From Candidatus Saccharibacteria bacterium UBA6039 (GTDB taxonomy: Bacteria > Patescibacteriota > Saccharimonadia > Saccharimonadales > Saccharimonadaceae): DNA of 23,001 nucleotides. How positions within the stretch are numbered: the stretch's first letter is position 1; the number at the start of each line of letters is the position of its first letter. Below are positions 13,410 to 20,997 of this stretch, piece after piece. The notes under the pieces are model-generated. The model saw only the letters and a program-made list of their open reading frames with translations, was not told the DNA's origin and did no database searches. The stretch is taken from NCBI GenBank assembly GCA_002427805.1, contig DIZB01000008.1, positions 43,071-66,071 of the forward strand, given 5' to 3'. The position numbers were made by a program, and so were the translations under genes.

Positions 13410-15932
13410 CTAAAGGTTTAGTAGCGCCACACGGACTGCTGGTCCATCTTTTTCAATGAGTTCAACGCGACCTTCAATTTCGCTGATTCCCATTTCAATG
13501 GAACGTGTGAGCGCAACAATAGATTTTTTGGGCAGGAAAAAGTCACTGTATTCATCAAGCTGCTTTTTGGTTGAAAGTGCTCCAGCGCTATAACGCGGAT
13601 ACGCATCGTAGCTTTTATCACCGCCAAATGTATCCATAACCCATTGCCAATTATCCCTAATCCATAGCCAAGCTTTTTCGCGACTTTCACGCCCACGTAT
13701 GAGGTAGACAAACCATCTCGCTGCGTCTTGAGGTCGAACAATGCTAGGGTCCTTTATGAGTTCTAGTAGGGCAGCTATTTTCTGATCAGACTTGGTACTC
13801 GTTATACCGTATGTAATATCATCACGAAGCTCGCCTGATTGTGATGAAGAGTAGGTTTCAAGCAGGTCGTCAACAACAGATTCATCTCCATACCGAACAG
13901 CCGTACCGATAATAAGAGGTCGAAGCTCACCGTCAATGTCTTTTAAGTCATTGACGCTGTACTTCTTTTGGGCAATCGAAATCGCATCTGCATCTTCTCC
14001 ATATATCATAAGGCCAAGGATGATGGTGCGAAGTTTTATATCATCTTCTGTTTCATCCTTTTTTACATCCCAACCGAGACGCTCATATTGAGAGCGAGCG
14101 AGATCAGCTGAGTAGTGACGTAGTTTTACTTCCGCATCTTTATCGTCGTCGGTAAATTTACGTAGTTCTGCAAGCGCGAGCGAAATAATTGACCATACTT
14201 GCTGAGCCGATTCGTTTTTGTAGGCATCAATGAGGCTTAGTAGCTCAACACTTGGCATAACGCCGCCACGCGCAAGGAGTGTTGCTTCGTGAAGGAGCTG
14301 GAGGCGGTCAACAATGTCAAGCGAGTCTGTCTTTACTTCTTCGATAAGACGTGTCAGAAGCGCCGTGTCGTAGTGCGTGATGAAGTGAGCGCTACCGCCA
14401 ACATTTAATTGAAGTGGCGTCGTGTGATGACGAGTCACCGTTTGCTTTTCTTCGCTCAGGACTATTGGCATTTCACTACATGATGAATTAAGTGGGATTG
14501 GCCAGAGCCGCTTCGAAGGTTCATGAGGGCCGACAAAGAATTGTTCCTGAGAGAGTGATACTTGGTCACCCGTTTGAGAAACGTGCACGACTGGATAGCC
14601 TGGCTGCGATATCCATGTATTCATAAGACTTGTGATGTCTTTACCGCTCGCGCCAGCGATGGCGTTCCAAAGATCGTCGCCTTCAGTATTTTTGTAGGCG
14701 AAATCTTTAAAGTATTGTTTAAGCCCAGCTTGAAATGCGTCGCTACCCACGAAGTGTTGCAACATGTAGAGAAGGCGAGCACCTTTGGCATAGACAATTG
14801 CGCCGTCAAATAGTGTTCCAATTTCGTCAGGGTGATGGACGTCGGTCTGGACAGATTGTACACCATCGATACTGTCACGTCGAAGTGCCATAATGCTTTC
14901 TTCCTGCGTAAAGTCGAGCCATACGTTCCAGTCCGGTTCAATACCATCAACGGCAATATACTGCATCAGTGTTGCGAAACTTTCGTTGAGCCAAAGATTA
15001 TTCCACCATTTCATAGTGACGAGGTTACCGAACCATTGGTGAGCAAGTTCATGTATGATAACCGACGCAATATATTGGCGGCTACTGATGCTCGTTGTTT
15101 CGGGGTCGGCAAGAAGGGCTATTTCACGGTAGGTTATAAGTCCCCAGTTTTCCATAGCACCGGACGAAAAGTCGGGGAGCGCCACGTGGTCAGACTTTGG
15201 AAGTGGATAGTCGGTGCCAAAGTAGGTTTCATAAAATTCAATAGCACGAACCGCAATGTCGAGAGCAAAATCGAGGCTTGCAGTTGATTGCGCTGGAGTG
15301 GCCCAGATGTTGACGTCGACGCCGCGATTTGTTTTGGCAGATTTTGCGTGCATTTCACCAGTTACCCAGGCAAGAAGATATGTACTCATTTTAGGCGATG
15401 TTTCAAACGAAGTAACGAGCAGCTCATTCTCGACGCGTTGCCACTTTACGGGCATATTACCAAGCACAGTAATATTCTGTTCGGTGCTCAGTGTCACGTC
15501 AAATGTTGCTTTTGCTTCCGGCTCATCAATACATGGAAATACTTCGCGTGCATGATGACTCTCAAACTGCGTTGCAAGCAATTCTTTTTTTATACCGTCG
15601 TGCTGGTAGTAGCAAGGGTAAAGCCCATGCATTGCATCGGCGATTTTCCCAGAGTACGTAATGACAACGGTATGATGTCCGGCTGAAAGATCATTGTGGG
15701 TAATATGGAGCTCATCTTGATCATTGGTTTCAAAGTTTGCTTTTTTACCATCAAATGTAACCGCAGATACGACGAGTTCTTTACTGTGAAGCACAAGTTC
15801 ACGTGAGCCCTCCATAAGAGTACCCTGCACGGTGATAACGCCACTAAACTGACGTTCAACTCTATCGAGTGTGAGCGACATATCGTAGTGGTCTGGTATA
15901 AATTGTTCAATGAGGCGGGGGACTGTATTCAT
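13410..15932 (-). CDS. M1-family zinc aminopeptidase
   Basis: This 840-residue peptidase removes N-terminal residues from peptides in the cytoplasm. There is no signal peptide. The exopeptidase motif GAMEN is at 258-262 and the zinc site HELAHQW at 294-300; NESFA with Glu317 supplies the third zinc ligand, the standard HExxH-x18-E spacing. An N-terminal saddle domain (1-200) and a large helical C-terminal ERAP1_C-like domain flank the catalytic part, and the length fits eukaryote-like M1 enzymes such as tricorn-interacting factor F2/F3 or PepN-type proteins. It is monocistronic, with a -10 box only 6 bases before its ATG. A small GCCG-TTTT-CGGC hairpin (13390-13401) lies just past its stop but has no U-run. 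Confidence 0.95.
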   Translation of the reverse strand: MNTVPRLIEQFIPDHYDMSLTLDRVERQFSGVITVQGTLMEGSRELVLHSKELVVSAVTFDGKKANFETNDQDELHITHNDLSAGHHTVVITYSGKIADAMHGLYPCYYQHDGIKKELLATQFESHHAREVFPCIDEPEAKATFDVTLSTEQNITVLGNMPVKWQRVENELLVTSFETSPKMSTYLLAWVTGEMHAKSAKTNRGVDVNIWATPAQSTASLDFALDIAVRAIEFYETYFGTDYPLPKSDHVALPDFSSGAMENWGLITYREIALLADPETTSISSRQYIASVIIHELAHQWFGNLVTMKWWNNLWLNESFATLMQYIAVDGIEPDWNVWLDFTQEESIMALRRDSIDGVQSVQTDVHHPDEIGTLFDGAIVYAKGARLLYMLQHFVGSDAFQAGLKQYFKDFAYKNTEGDDLWNAIAGASGKDITSLMNTWISQPGYPVVHVSQTGDQVSLSQEQFFVGPHEPSKRLWPIPLNSSCSEMPIVLSEEKQTVTRHHTTPLQLNVGGSAHFITHYDTALLTRLIEEVKTDSLDIVDRLQLLHEATLLARGGVMPSVELLSLIDAYKNESAQQVWSIISLALAELRKFTDDDKDAEVKLRHYSADLARSQYERLGWDVKKDETEDDIKLRTIILGLMIYGEDADAISIAQKKYSVNDLKDIDGELRPLIIGTAVRYGDESVVDDLLETYSSSQSGELRDDITYGITSTKSDQKIAALLELIKDPSIVRPQDAARWFVYLIRGRESREKAWLWIRDNWQWVMDTFGGDKSYDAYPRYSAGALSTKKQLDEYSDFFLPKKSIVALTRSIEMGISEIEGRVELIEKDGPAVRVALLNL

Positions 15933-15938
15933 AGATCT

Positions 15939-15947
15939 ATTGTAACA
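15939..15947 (-). promoter_or_regulatory. Extended -10 promoter of the aminopeptidase gene, leaderless start
   Basis: On the minus strand 15947-15939 reads TGTTACAAT, then six bases (AGATCT), then ATG at 15932. This copies the rnhB arrangement, where TGTTACAAT is followed by AGATGC and ATG. The +1 is expected at the start codon. Confidence 0.72.
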
Positions 15948-15956
15948 GAGCCCTTG

Positions 15957-16005
15957 GCCGGCATTCGCGGACCTCTATGTGATATATGGAGTATTATGGT
16001 CCGGC
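15957..16005. repeat. Inverted-repeat region between divergent aminopeptidase and nusA promoters
   Basis: CGGACC (15968-15973) and GGTCCG (15998-16003) form an inverted repeat enclosing a second pair, CTCTAT (15973-15978) and ATGGAG (15986-15991). An alternative outer pair is GCCGG (15957-15961) with CCGGC (16001-16005). It lies upstream of both promoters, so it could be a shared regulatory site. Function is unknown. Confidence 0.5.
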
Positions 16006-16030
16006 AAACCAACTACTTTCGACAAAGTAA

Positions 16031-16059
16031 TTGCGTAAATACATATTATTTGCTACACT
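16031..16059 (+). promoter_or_regulatory. nusA promoter (extended -10)
   Basis: TTGCGT (16031-16036), a 17-base spacer and TGC-TACACT (16051-16059) form an extended -10 promoter. The transcript should start near 16066, giving a leader of about 53 nt that contains a terminator-like hairpin and the ribosome-binding site AAGGAG (16106-16111). Confidence 0.7.
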
Positions 16060-16074
16060 TACGGTAGTACATTT

Positions 16075-16098
16075 TCCGGCCGGCAGGTCGGATTTTTT
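16075..16098 (+). terminator. Attenuator-like intrinsic terminator in the nusA leader
   Basis: TCCGGCC (16075-16081), loop GGCA and GGTCGGA (16086-16092) form a 7-bp stem with one G-T pair, followed directly by six T residues (16093-16098). It stands about 10 nt after the predicted transcript start and 8 nt before the nusA ribosome-binding site, so it would end nusA transcription early unless read through. Confidence 0.75.
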
Positions 16099-16118
16099 CA
16101 TAGAAAAGGAGAAAAATA

Positions 16119-17243
16119 ATGGATGAATTAAACTTAAAACAATTAACACTCGCAGTCCGTACGATTGCCGAGGAAAAGAACCTTCCAGAAGAGACAGTGC
16201 TCGCTGTTATTGAGCAAGCAATTGCTGCCGCATGGCGTCGCGATAACGGTGAACGTGACCAAGAAGTTCGCAGTGAATTGAACGTCAACGACGGTACAGC
16301 AACGGTGTATGTTGCGCGTGAAGTTGTTGAGGAAGTGGGCAGTGATGCCGTTGAAATTAGCCTTAAAGATGCTAAAAAGATCAAAAAAGACGTCGAAGTT
16401 GGTGATGTAATCGAGGATAAATACGAAGTCACAAGCTTTGGCCGTGTTGCTGCTCAAACTGCAAAGCAAGTCGTCCTTCAGCGTCTTCGTGAAGCTGAGC
16501 GTGAAGTTGTGCTTGAAGAGTACGAAGACAAGATCGGCACAGTTGTGAATGGTATCGTACAGCGTGTTGAACCACGCGTCATTCGTGTTGAACTCGGTAA
16601 AGCGACAGGTATTATTCCACAAAGTGAACAGATTCAGGGTGAATTCTACAACGTGGGAAGCCGTATCAAGGTATTTATTAAAGATATTGAACGCGACAAC
16701 CGTGGTCCACAACTTATTTTAAGTCGTGGCAATGAGCAGTTTGTTGAATATCTGTTCCGCCAGGAAGTACCAGAACTTGAAACAGGTGCAGTCGAAATTA
16801 AAGCAATTGCTCGTGAAGCCGGCCGTCGTACGAAGCTTGCAGTTGCAAGTACTGTGCCCGGTGTTGACCCAGTAGGAACGTTTGTTGGTGGACACGGAAC
16901 TCGCGTGCAGGCTGTTATGAACGAAATTGGTGATCAAGAGAAGATAGATATCATCACGTATGATGCCAATAGTGAACAGTTCATTAAAAACGCACTCAGC
17001 CCAGCCGAAGTCAGCAAAGTTGTCATTAACGAAGCTGACAAGCGTGCAACTGTCTACGTAAACGAAGACCAGCAATCGATCGCTATTGGTCGTGCTGGTC
17101 AGAATGTTCGTCTTGCAAGCCGCCTCACTGGCTACGAACTTGATATTGAGCAAGCTGTTGCTAACAAACCCGCGGCACCTGCAGCTAAGAAGAACATCGA
17201 AGATGAACTTCTAAATGCTGTTGAAGAATCAAGCGAAGAATAA
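16119..17243 (+). CDS. nusA: Transcription termination/antitermination factor NusA
   Basis: This 374-residue protein binds RNA polymerase and the nascent RNA and controls pausing, termination and antitermination. The N-terminal polymerase-binding domain (1-130) begins MDELNLKQLTLAVRTIAEEK and includes WRRDNGERDQEVRSELN. The S1 domain runs from about 135 (GTVVNGIVQRVEPRVIRVEL) to 200 (GPQLILSRGN). Two KH domains follow, with the conserved GVDPVGTFVGGHGTRVQAVMNE block near 247-268 and AIGRAGQNVRLASRLTGYELDI near 322-343. It lacks the acidic repeats of the proteobacterial C-terminus and ends in a short acidic tail. It has a good ribosome-binding site seven bases before the ATG. It stands alone, without the rimP and infB partners usual in other bacteria. 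Confidence 0.97.
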   Translation: MDELNLKQLTLAVRTIAEEKNLPEETVLAVIEQAIAAAWRRDNGERDQEVRSELNVNDGTATVYVAREVVEEVGSDAVEISLKDAKKIKKDVEVGDVIEDKYEVTSFGRVAAQTAKQVVLQRLREAEREVVLEEYEDKIGTVVNGIVQRVEPRVIRVELGKATGIIPQSEQIQGEFYNVGSRIKVFIKDIERDNRGPQLILSRGNEQFVEYLFRQEVPELETGAVEIKAIAREAGRRTKLAVASTVPGVDPVGTFVGGHGTRVQAVMNEIGDQEKIDIITYDANSEQFIKNALSPAEVSKVVINEADKRATVYVNEDQQSIAIGRAGQNVRLASRLTGYELDIEQAVANKPAAPAAKKNIEDELLNAVEESSEE

Positions 17244-17255
17244 TTAAACTCGCTC

Positions 17256-17370
17256 ATTTGCCTCCGCCACCTCATTACCATTCACTTTCAGGGGCCGCTC
17301 TATGGGGAACTGAAAGTTCGCCCATGGCGCTTGGCTCGCCCTGCTGGGTGACACCTGGCGGGGCAGGACT
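17256..17370 (+). ncRNA. Candidate structured RNA between nusA and clpC
   Basis: This 115-base GC-rich block has no plausible gene but folds well on paper. ACTTTCAG (17284-17291) pairs with CTGAAAGT (17310-17317); CGCC (17319-17322) with GGCG (17326-17329); and GCCCTGCTGGGT (17338-17349) with ACCTGGCGGGGC (17353-17364) in a 12-bp hairpin with a 3-nt loop. In competition with the last hairpin, 17257-17268 can pair with 17357-17367 with one bulge, closing the whole element. A weak promoter (TTGAAG 17221-17226, 18 bases, TAAACT 17245-17250) lies just upstream. There is no U-run at the end. It matches no RNA family I recognise and could instead be the nusA 3' end. Confidence 0.4.
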
Positions 17371-17405
17371 CGTGGGTTATATATCTAGCGTATAAATATA
17401 GTAAA

Positions 17406-17432
17406 TTAGCACTCGCTTGACCCGAGTGCTAA
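17406..17432. promoter_or_regulatory. CIRCE operator (HrcA binding site) of clpC
   Basis: TTAGCACTC (17406-17414), nine bases, then GAGTGCTAA (17424-17432) is a perfect match to the CIRCE inverted repeat bound by the heat-shock repressor HrcA. Its spacer contains the clpC -35 box, so bound repressor would directly block RNA polymerase. CIRCE usually controls groESL and dnaK operons; here it controls a clpC-metallopeptidase unit. Confidence 0.96.
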
Positions 17433-17444
17433 TTTTGCTATAAT
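17417..17444 (+). promoter_or_regulatory. clpC promoter
   Basis: TTGACC (17417-17422), a 16-base spacer and TGC-TATAAT (17436-17444) form a near-consensus extended -10 promoter. The transcript would start near 17451, leaving a leader of about 66 nt. AGGAGG (17496-17501) is a strong ribosome-binding sequence but sits 15 bases before ATG 17517, longer than usual. Confidence 0.9.
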
Positions 17445-17516
17445 AGATACAGAAAAGCGTGCATAAAAGCGATAATACGCTTGCGCTTTGCCTATAGGAG
17501 GATAGATAATAGAATT

Positions 17517-19991
17517 ATGGCTGATGACTTTGCAGAATTTGTATCGCATCTTACCGACAATGCTCGGACAAGCTTGCATCACGCAAACGTAATTGCACAA
17601 GGTTACGGTAGCCCATACATTGGTACAGAGCACCTTCTCCTTGGTGTGCTTGCTCAAGGATCGTCTGTTGGAGCGAAACTACTGGCTGATGCTGGTGTGA
17701 CGCTTGAGCGTGCCCAGTCGGCACTTAATCTTACGCCACTGACAGCAGTTATTACGGTTGGAGCTAAGGGCCTCAGTGAAACTGCAAAACTAACCCTCAA
17801 AATGAGTTGGGAAATTGCGCAGGAGTTCCACCAGGAGTTACTTGGTACTGAGCACATACTCTACAGTATTTTGAGCCAAAAAAATGCTCGTGCTACCGTG
17901 CTCCTTCGTGATATGGATGTTGATATTCCGGATCTGACGGCTGATCTTGAAGAGTTTTTTGATCGTCAGAACGATATGTATCAAGAAGTGGATGGCACGG
18001 CTGCCGTAACGAAAAAGCAAACGCAGCGTAAGGGAGCCCTTGAAACGTTTGGTACGGACTTAACGGCACGCGCTCGTGCAGGATCACTCGACCCTGTGAT
18101 TGGCCGTGACGCCGAGCAAGAACGAATGGTGACGATTTTAAGCCGTCGAACCAAAAATAACCCAGTTCTTATTGGCGAACCGGGCGTTGGGAAGACCGCC
18201 ATTGTTGAAGGCCTTGCGCAGCGGATTGCACACGAGGATGTGCCTGACCATCTGCTTGATAAGCGAGTGATTCAGCTTGACCTTGCTGGTATGATTGCGG
18301 GTACAAAATATCGTGGCGAGTTTGAAGAGCGTTTAAAACGAGTCATGAGCGAACTGCAAGAGCAAAAGAACATCATTGTGTTTATTGATGAGCTCCATTT
18401 GCTGGTTGGCGCTGGAGCGGCTGAAGGCGCACTTGACGCTGCTAATATGCTCAAACCTGCACTTGCTCGTGGCGAGCTTCACCTCATTGGTGCTACCACG
18501 CTCGATGAATATCGCAAACATATTGAAAAAGACACTGCGCTTGAGAGGCGTCTCCAGACGATCGTTGTGCCTGAGCCGAAGCTCAAAGATGTCATTGCAA
18601 TCCTTAAGGGCCTGAGAAGCCACTACGAAGCGCATCACGGCGTGAGTATGAGCGATGAAGTACTCGAAGATGCTGTCTATATGGCAGATCGTTATGTCAG
18701 TGAACGGTTTATGCCTGATAAAGCGATTGATGTCATTGATGAGGCTGCTGCGCTTGTGCGCGTGAAATCGGGTCGTAAGCCAAGTAAGGTTCGTGATTAT
18801 GTGAAGCAACTGAAGAATCTCAATGAAAAAATGGAAGAAGCGGTTGCGAGCGAAGATTATGAACGCGCCGCGCTCTATAAGACTCGTATCAGCCAGATAA
18901 GTGTACGACTCGAAGAAACACGTCAGGCATTTGAAAGTAAAACACCAATCGTTCTGACGGACGATGACGTGGCGCATGCAATTGCTATGATGACGGGCAT
19001 TCCCGTAAAGCGTGTGCAGAAATCTGAAGCCAAGCTACTACGTAATCTTGAGAAGCATCTTGGAAAATACATTATTGGTCAAAATGAGGCAGTTCAAAAT
19101 GTATCGCGCGCTATTAGGCGAAGTCGTAGCGGAGTTGCAAGTAATAAGCGTCCAATCGGTTCATTCATTTTTATGGGTCCAACGGGTGTTGGTAAAACGG
19201 AGCTAGCAAAAGTACTAGCGCGAGAGGTATTTGGTAGCGAGGACGCGCTCATTAAAATTGACATGAGTGAGTTTAGCGAACGACACAATACGTCACGACT
19301 TCTTGGTGCCCCTGCTGGATATGTTGGGTATGAGGATGGTGGACAGCTAACGGATAAGATTAAGCGACAACCCTACAGTGTCGTGCTATTTGATGAAATC
19401 GAAAAAGCTCACCCTGAAGTATTTAACCTGCTCCTTCAAATCCTCGAAGATGGATCACTGACTGACGCAAGAGGCCATAAGGTAGATTTTAGTAATACGA
19501 TTGTAATCCTAACGAGCAACATCGGTGCAGACCGTTTAATGAAAGAATCGAGTCTTGGGTTTCATGCTACGAGCAAAACCGATGAAAAACAACTCGATGC
19601 AGTTCATGATGAAAACGCAGCTGCAGTAAAAGATGCATTGTCAAAGTTGATGCGTCCAGAGCTCATTAATCGTTTTGATGCAACGATTACGTTTAGGGCG
19701 TTAACTCGTCGTGAGGTCGCAAAAATCTTCGATAACTTGGTTGATGAGCTTCAAGAGCGGCTTGTTCGTAAAGGAATTCATCTATCGATTCAATCATCTG
19801 CGAAGAAGTTTCTTATTGATAAGGGCTATGATGAAAAATATGGAGCTAGGCCGCTACGACGTGCGCTCCAGGATCATCTTGAGCACGCAATCGCTGATGG
19901 CATTCTTTCTGGTGAATACGAGAAGGGTACGGTCCTGAATATTGGCGCACATAAGGGGCAGGTAGATATACGTGTTGAACAAGAAGCCTAG
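17517..19991 (+). CDS. clpC: ClpC-type AAA+ unfoldase (Clp protease ATPase subunit)
   Basis: This 824-residue class I Hsp100 protein unfolds proteins and feeds them to ClpP. Two N-terminal Clp_N repeats (about 5-145) begin FAEFVSHLTDNARTSLHHAN and contain YIGTEHLLLGVL. The first AAA module has Walker A GEPGVGKT near 220. A short middle domain near 435-470 holds a UVR-like segment (EDYERAALYKTRISQI), which marks ClpC rather than ClpB. The second AAA module has GPTGVGKTE near 553. SSLGF near 677-681 is an L-G-F loop of the kind that docks into ClpP. A TTG 36 bases upstream would start before the ribosome-binding site AGGAGG, so ATG 17517 is chosen. Regulation is by the CIRCE operator at its promoter. 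The stop overlaps the next gene by 20 bases. Confidence 0.97.
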   Translation: MADDFAEFVSHLTDNARTSLHHANVIAQGYGSPYIGTEHLLLGVLAQGSSVGAKLLADAGVTLERAQSALNLTPLTAVITVGAKGLSETAKLTLKMSWEIAQEFHQELLGTEHILYSILSQKNARATVLLRDMDVDIPDLTADLEEFFDRQNDMYQEVDGTAAVTKKQTQRKGALETFGTDLTARARAGSLDPVIGRDAEQERMVTILSRRTKNNPVLIGEPGVGKTAIVEGLAQRIAHEDVPDHLLDKRVIQLDLAGMIAGTKYRGEFEERLKRVMSELQEQKNIIVFIDELHLLVGAGAAEGALDAANMLKPALARGELHLIGATTLDEYRKHIEKDTALERRLQTIVVPEPKLKDVIAILKGLRSHYEAHHGVSMSDEVLEDAVYMADRYVSERFMPDKAIDVIDEAAALVRVKSGRKPSKVRDYVKQLKNLNEKMEEAVASEDYERAALYKTRISQISVRLEETRQAFESKTPIVLTDDDVAHAIAMMTGIPVKRVQKSEAKLLRNLEKHLGKYIIGQNEAVQNVSRAIRRSRSGVASNKRPIGSFIFMGPTGVGKTELAKVLAREVFGSEDALIKIDMSEFSERHNTSRLLGAPAGYVGYEDGGQLTDKIKRQPYSVVLFDEIEKAHPEVFNLLLQILEDGSLTDARGHKVDFSNTIVILTSNIGADRLMKESSLGFHATSKTDEKQLDAVHDENAAAVKDALSKLMRPELINRFDATITFRALTRREVAKIFDNLVDELQERLVRKGIHLSIQSSAKKFLIDKGYDEKYGARPLRRALQDHLEHAIADGILSGEYEKGTVLNIGAHKGQVDIRVEQEA

Positions 19992-20967
19992 TTCTCTCAG
20001 TACGATTATTAGTTTGGTTGTGGTGGCCGCGCTTGTGGGCGCCACTGCCTGGCTCCTTTTAAATCGTCAGTTTGTTCTCGATCAAATTAGCGTGTGGGAC
20101 TATCATCCGTCGGCTAGTGTTGTTACTATCGAGGAGCGCTCTGGGCTTGGCGGCAAAGGTCTGTTTTACTTTTATGCAAGTCACCCGGAGGTCGATAGTG
20201 CAGCCGATTTTAATATCAACTGTCAGCGCCGCGAGGCAAAAAGTGCGATCTTGGGATGTTATAACAATAAAAATATCTATATTTACAATGTGAGTAATGC
20301 ACAACTTGACGGTATCGAAGAGGTAACTGCAGCCCATGAAATGTTGCACGCCGTTTGGGACCGTATGAGTAATAAAGACAAAGCATCCGTCGGAGCGTTA
20401 CTTGAGGCACAGTATGCTCGCATCAATGACCCAGCTCTAAAAGAACGTATGGCATACTATGACCGTACCGAGCCGGGTGAACACGACAACGAGCTTCACT
20501 CAATTATCGGCACGGAAGTTGCTTTGATTAGTCCTGAACTCGAGAAGTACTATAGCCAGTATTTTTCTAATCGCTCGAAGGTCACGGCACTTCATACAGC
20601 CTATAATTCGGTCTTTACGCAGTTATCTCAAGAATCAGATGCTCTTTTTGCTGAGTTAGGAGCACTTAGTACCAAGATTGACAAAGATAAAGCCCAGTAT
20701 CAATCCGACGCGACAAAACTGAGTAGCGATATCGCAGCATTTAATCAAAAGGCAAACGATGGTGGTTTTACAAGTACAACTGATTTCAATAATCAGCGTG
20801 CTGCACTAATTGCACGTTCGAGTGCACTTGATAGTGAACGAACTACTATTAACGCCGAGATTAAAACCTATAACGACAAGAATGCGCAGTATCAGGCGCT
20901 TATTGTGCAGTCGGAAGCGCTTAATAAGAGTATCGATAGTAGCGTTGCACCAGCACCAAGTTTGTAA
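19972..20967 (+). CDS. Membrane-anchored HExxH metallopeptidase-like protein with C-terminal coiled coil
   Basis: This 331-residue protein is not one I can name. Residues 11-31 (TIISLVVVAALVGATAWLLL) form an N-terminal signal anchor, so the rest should face outward. VTAAHEMLHAVWDR at about 118-130 contains HEMLH (122-126), a HExxH zinc-site motif with the usual hydrophobic residues before it. NELHSIIGTE (173-182) offers Glu182 as a possible third ligand. Cys84 and Cys96 could form a disulfide. From about 200 to 318 the sequence is hydrophilic and heptad-like (LSQESDALFAELGALSTKID, SALDSERTTINAEI), a probable coiled coil, and it ends in an Ala/Pro tail. Translation starts at GTG 19972 (or TTG 19975) inside clpC, 20 bases before its stop, so it belongs to the CIRCE-controlled unit. 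Peptidase activity is inferred from the motif only. Confidence 0.85.
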   Translation: MLNKKPSSLSTIISLVVVAALVGATAWLLLNRQFVLDQISVWDYHPSASVVTIEERSGLGGKGLFYFYASHPEVDSAADFNINCQRREAKSAILGCYNNKNIYIYNVSNAQLDGIEEVTAAHEMLHAVWDRMSNKDKASVGALLEAQYARINDPALKERMAYYDRTEPGEHDNELHSIIGTEVALISPELEKYYSQYFSNRSKVTALHTAYNSVFTQLSQESDALFAELGALSTKIDKDKAQYQSDATKLSSDIAAFNQKANDGGFTSTTDFNNQRAALIARSSALDSERTTINAEIKTYNDKNAQYQALIVQSEALNKSIDSSVAPAPSL

Positions 20968-20990
20968 GGTGAGTTGGAACCTCGTATACT
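20962..20990 (+). promoter_or_regulatory. radA promoter, leaderless start
   Basis: TTGTAA (20962-20967), a 17-base spacer and TATACT (20985-20990) form a promoter whose -35 box overlaps the stop codon of the metallopeptidase gene. ATG 20998 follows after 7 bases, so the mRNA should begin at or next to the start codon. Confidence 0.65.
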
Positions 20991-20997
20991 AAAAGAA

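Noticed and set aside
16143..16712. Long antisense frame (189 codons) inside nusA
   Set aside because: It lies wholly within a certain gene, is rich in Phe/Asn/Cys as antisense shadows are, and has no promoter or ribosome-binding site.
17311..17326. Tiny minus-strand ORF (16 codons starting MGELSVPHRAAP, about 17327 to 17277) within the structured element
   Set aside because: Too short to judge and fully within the hairpin region; no ribosome-binding site.
17256..17370. SRP RNA, tmRNA, RNase P RNA or a named riboswitch at this place
   Set aside because: None of the conserved cores I know for these RNAs (for example the SRP GGAAGG region or the tmRNA tRNA-like end) is present.
17481..17516. 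Upstream TTG start for clpC adding 12 residues
   Set aside because: It lies before the AGGAGG ribosome-binding site, and the family N-terminus begins at MADDFAEF, matching ATG 17517.
18333..18977. Long antisense frame (214 codons) inside clpC
   Set aside because: It is a shadow of the ClpC coding sequence with no family motif and no expression signals.
20974..20997. TTG start adding eight residues to RadA
   Set aside because: It precedes the TATACT -10 box, and RadA proteins begin with MAK...FVCQNCG, which fits ATG 20998.
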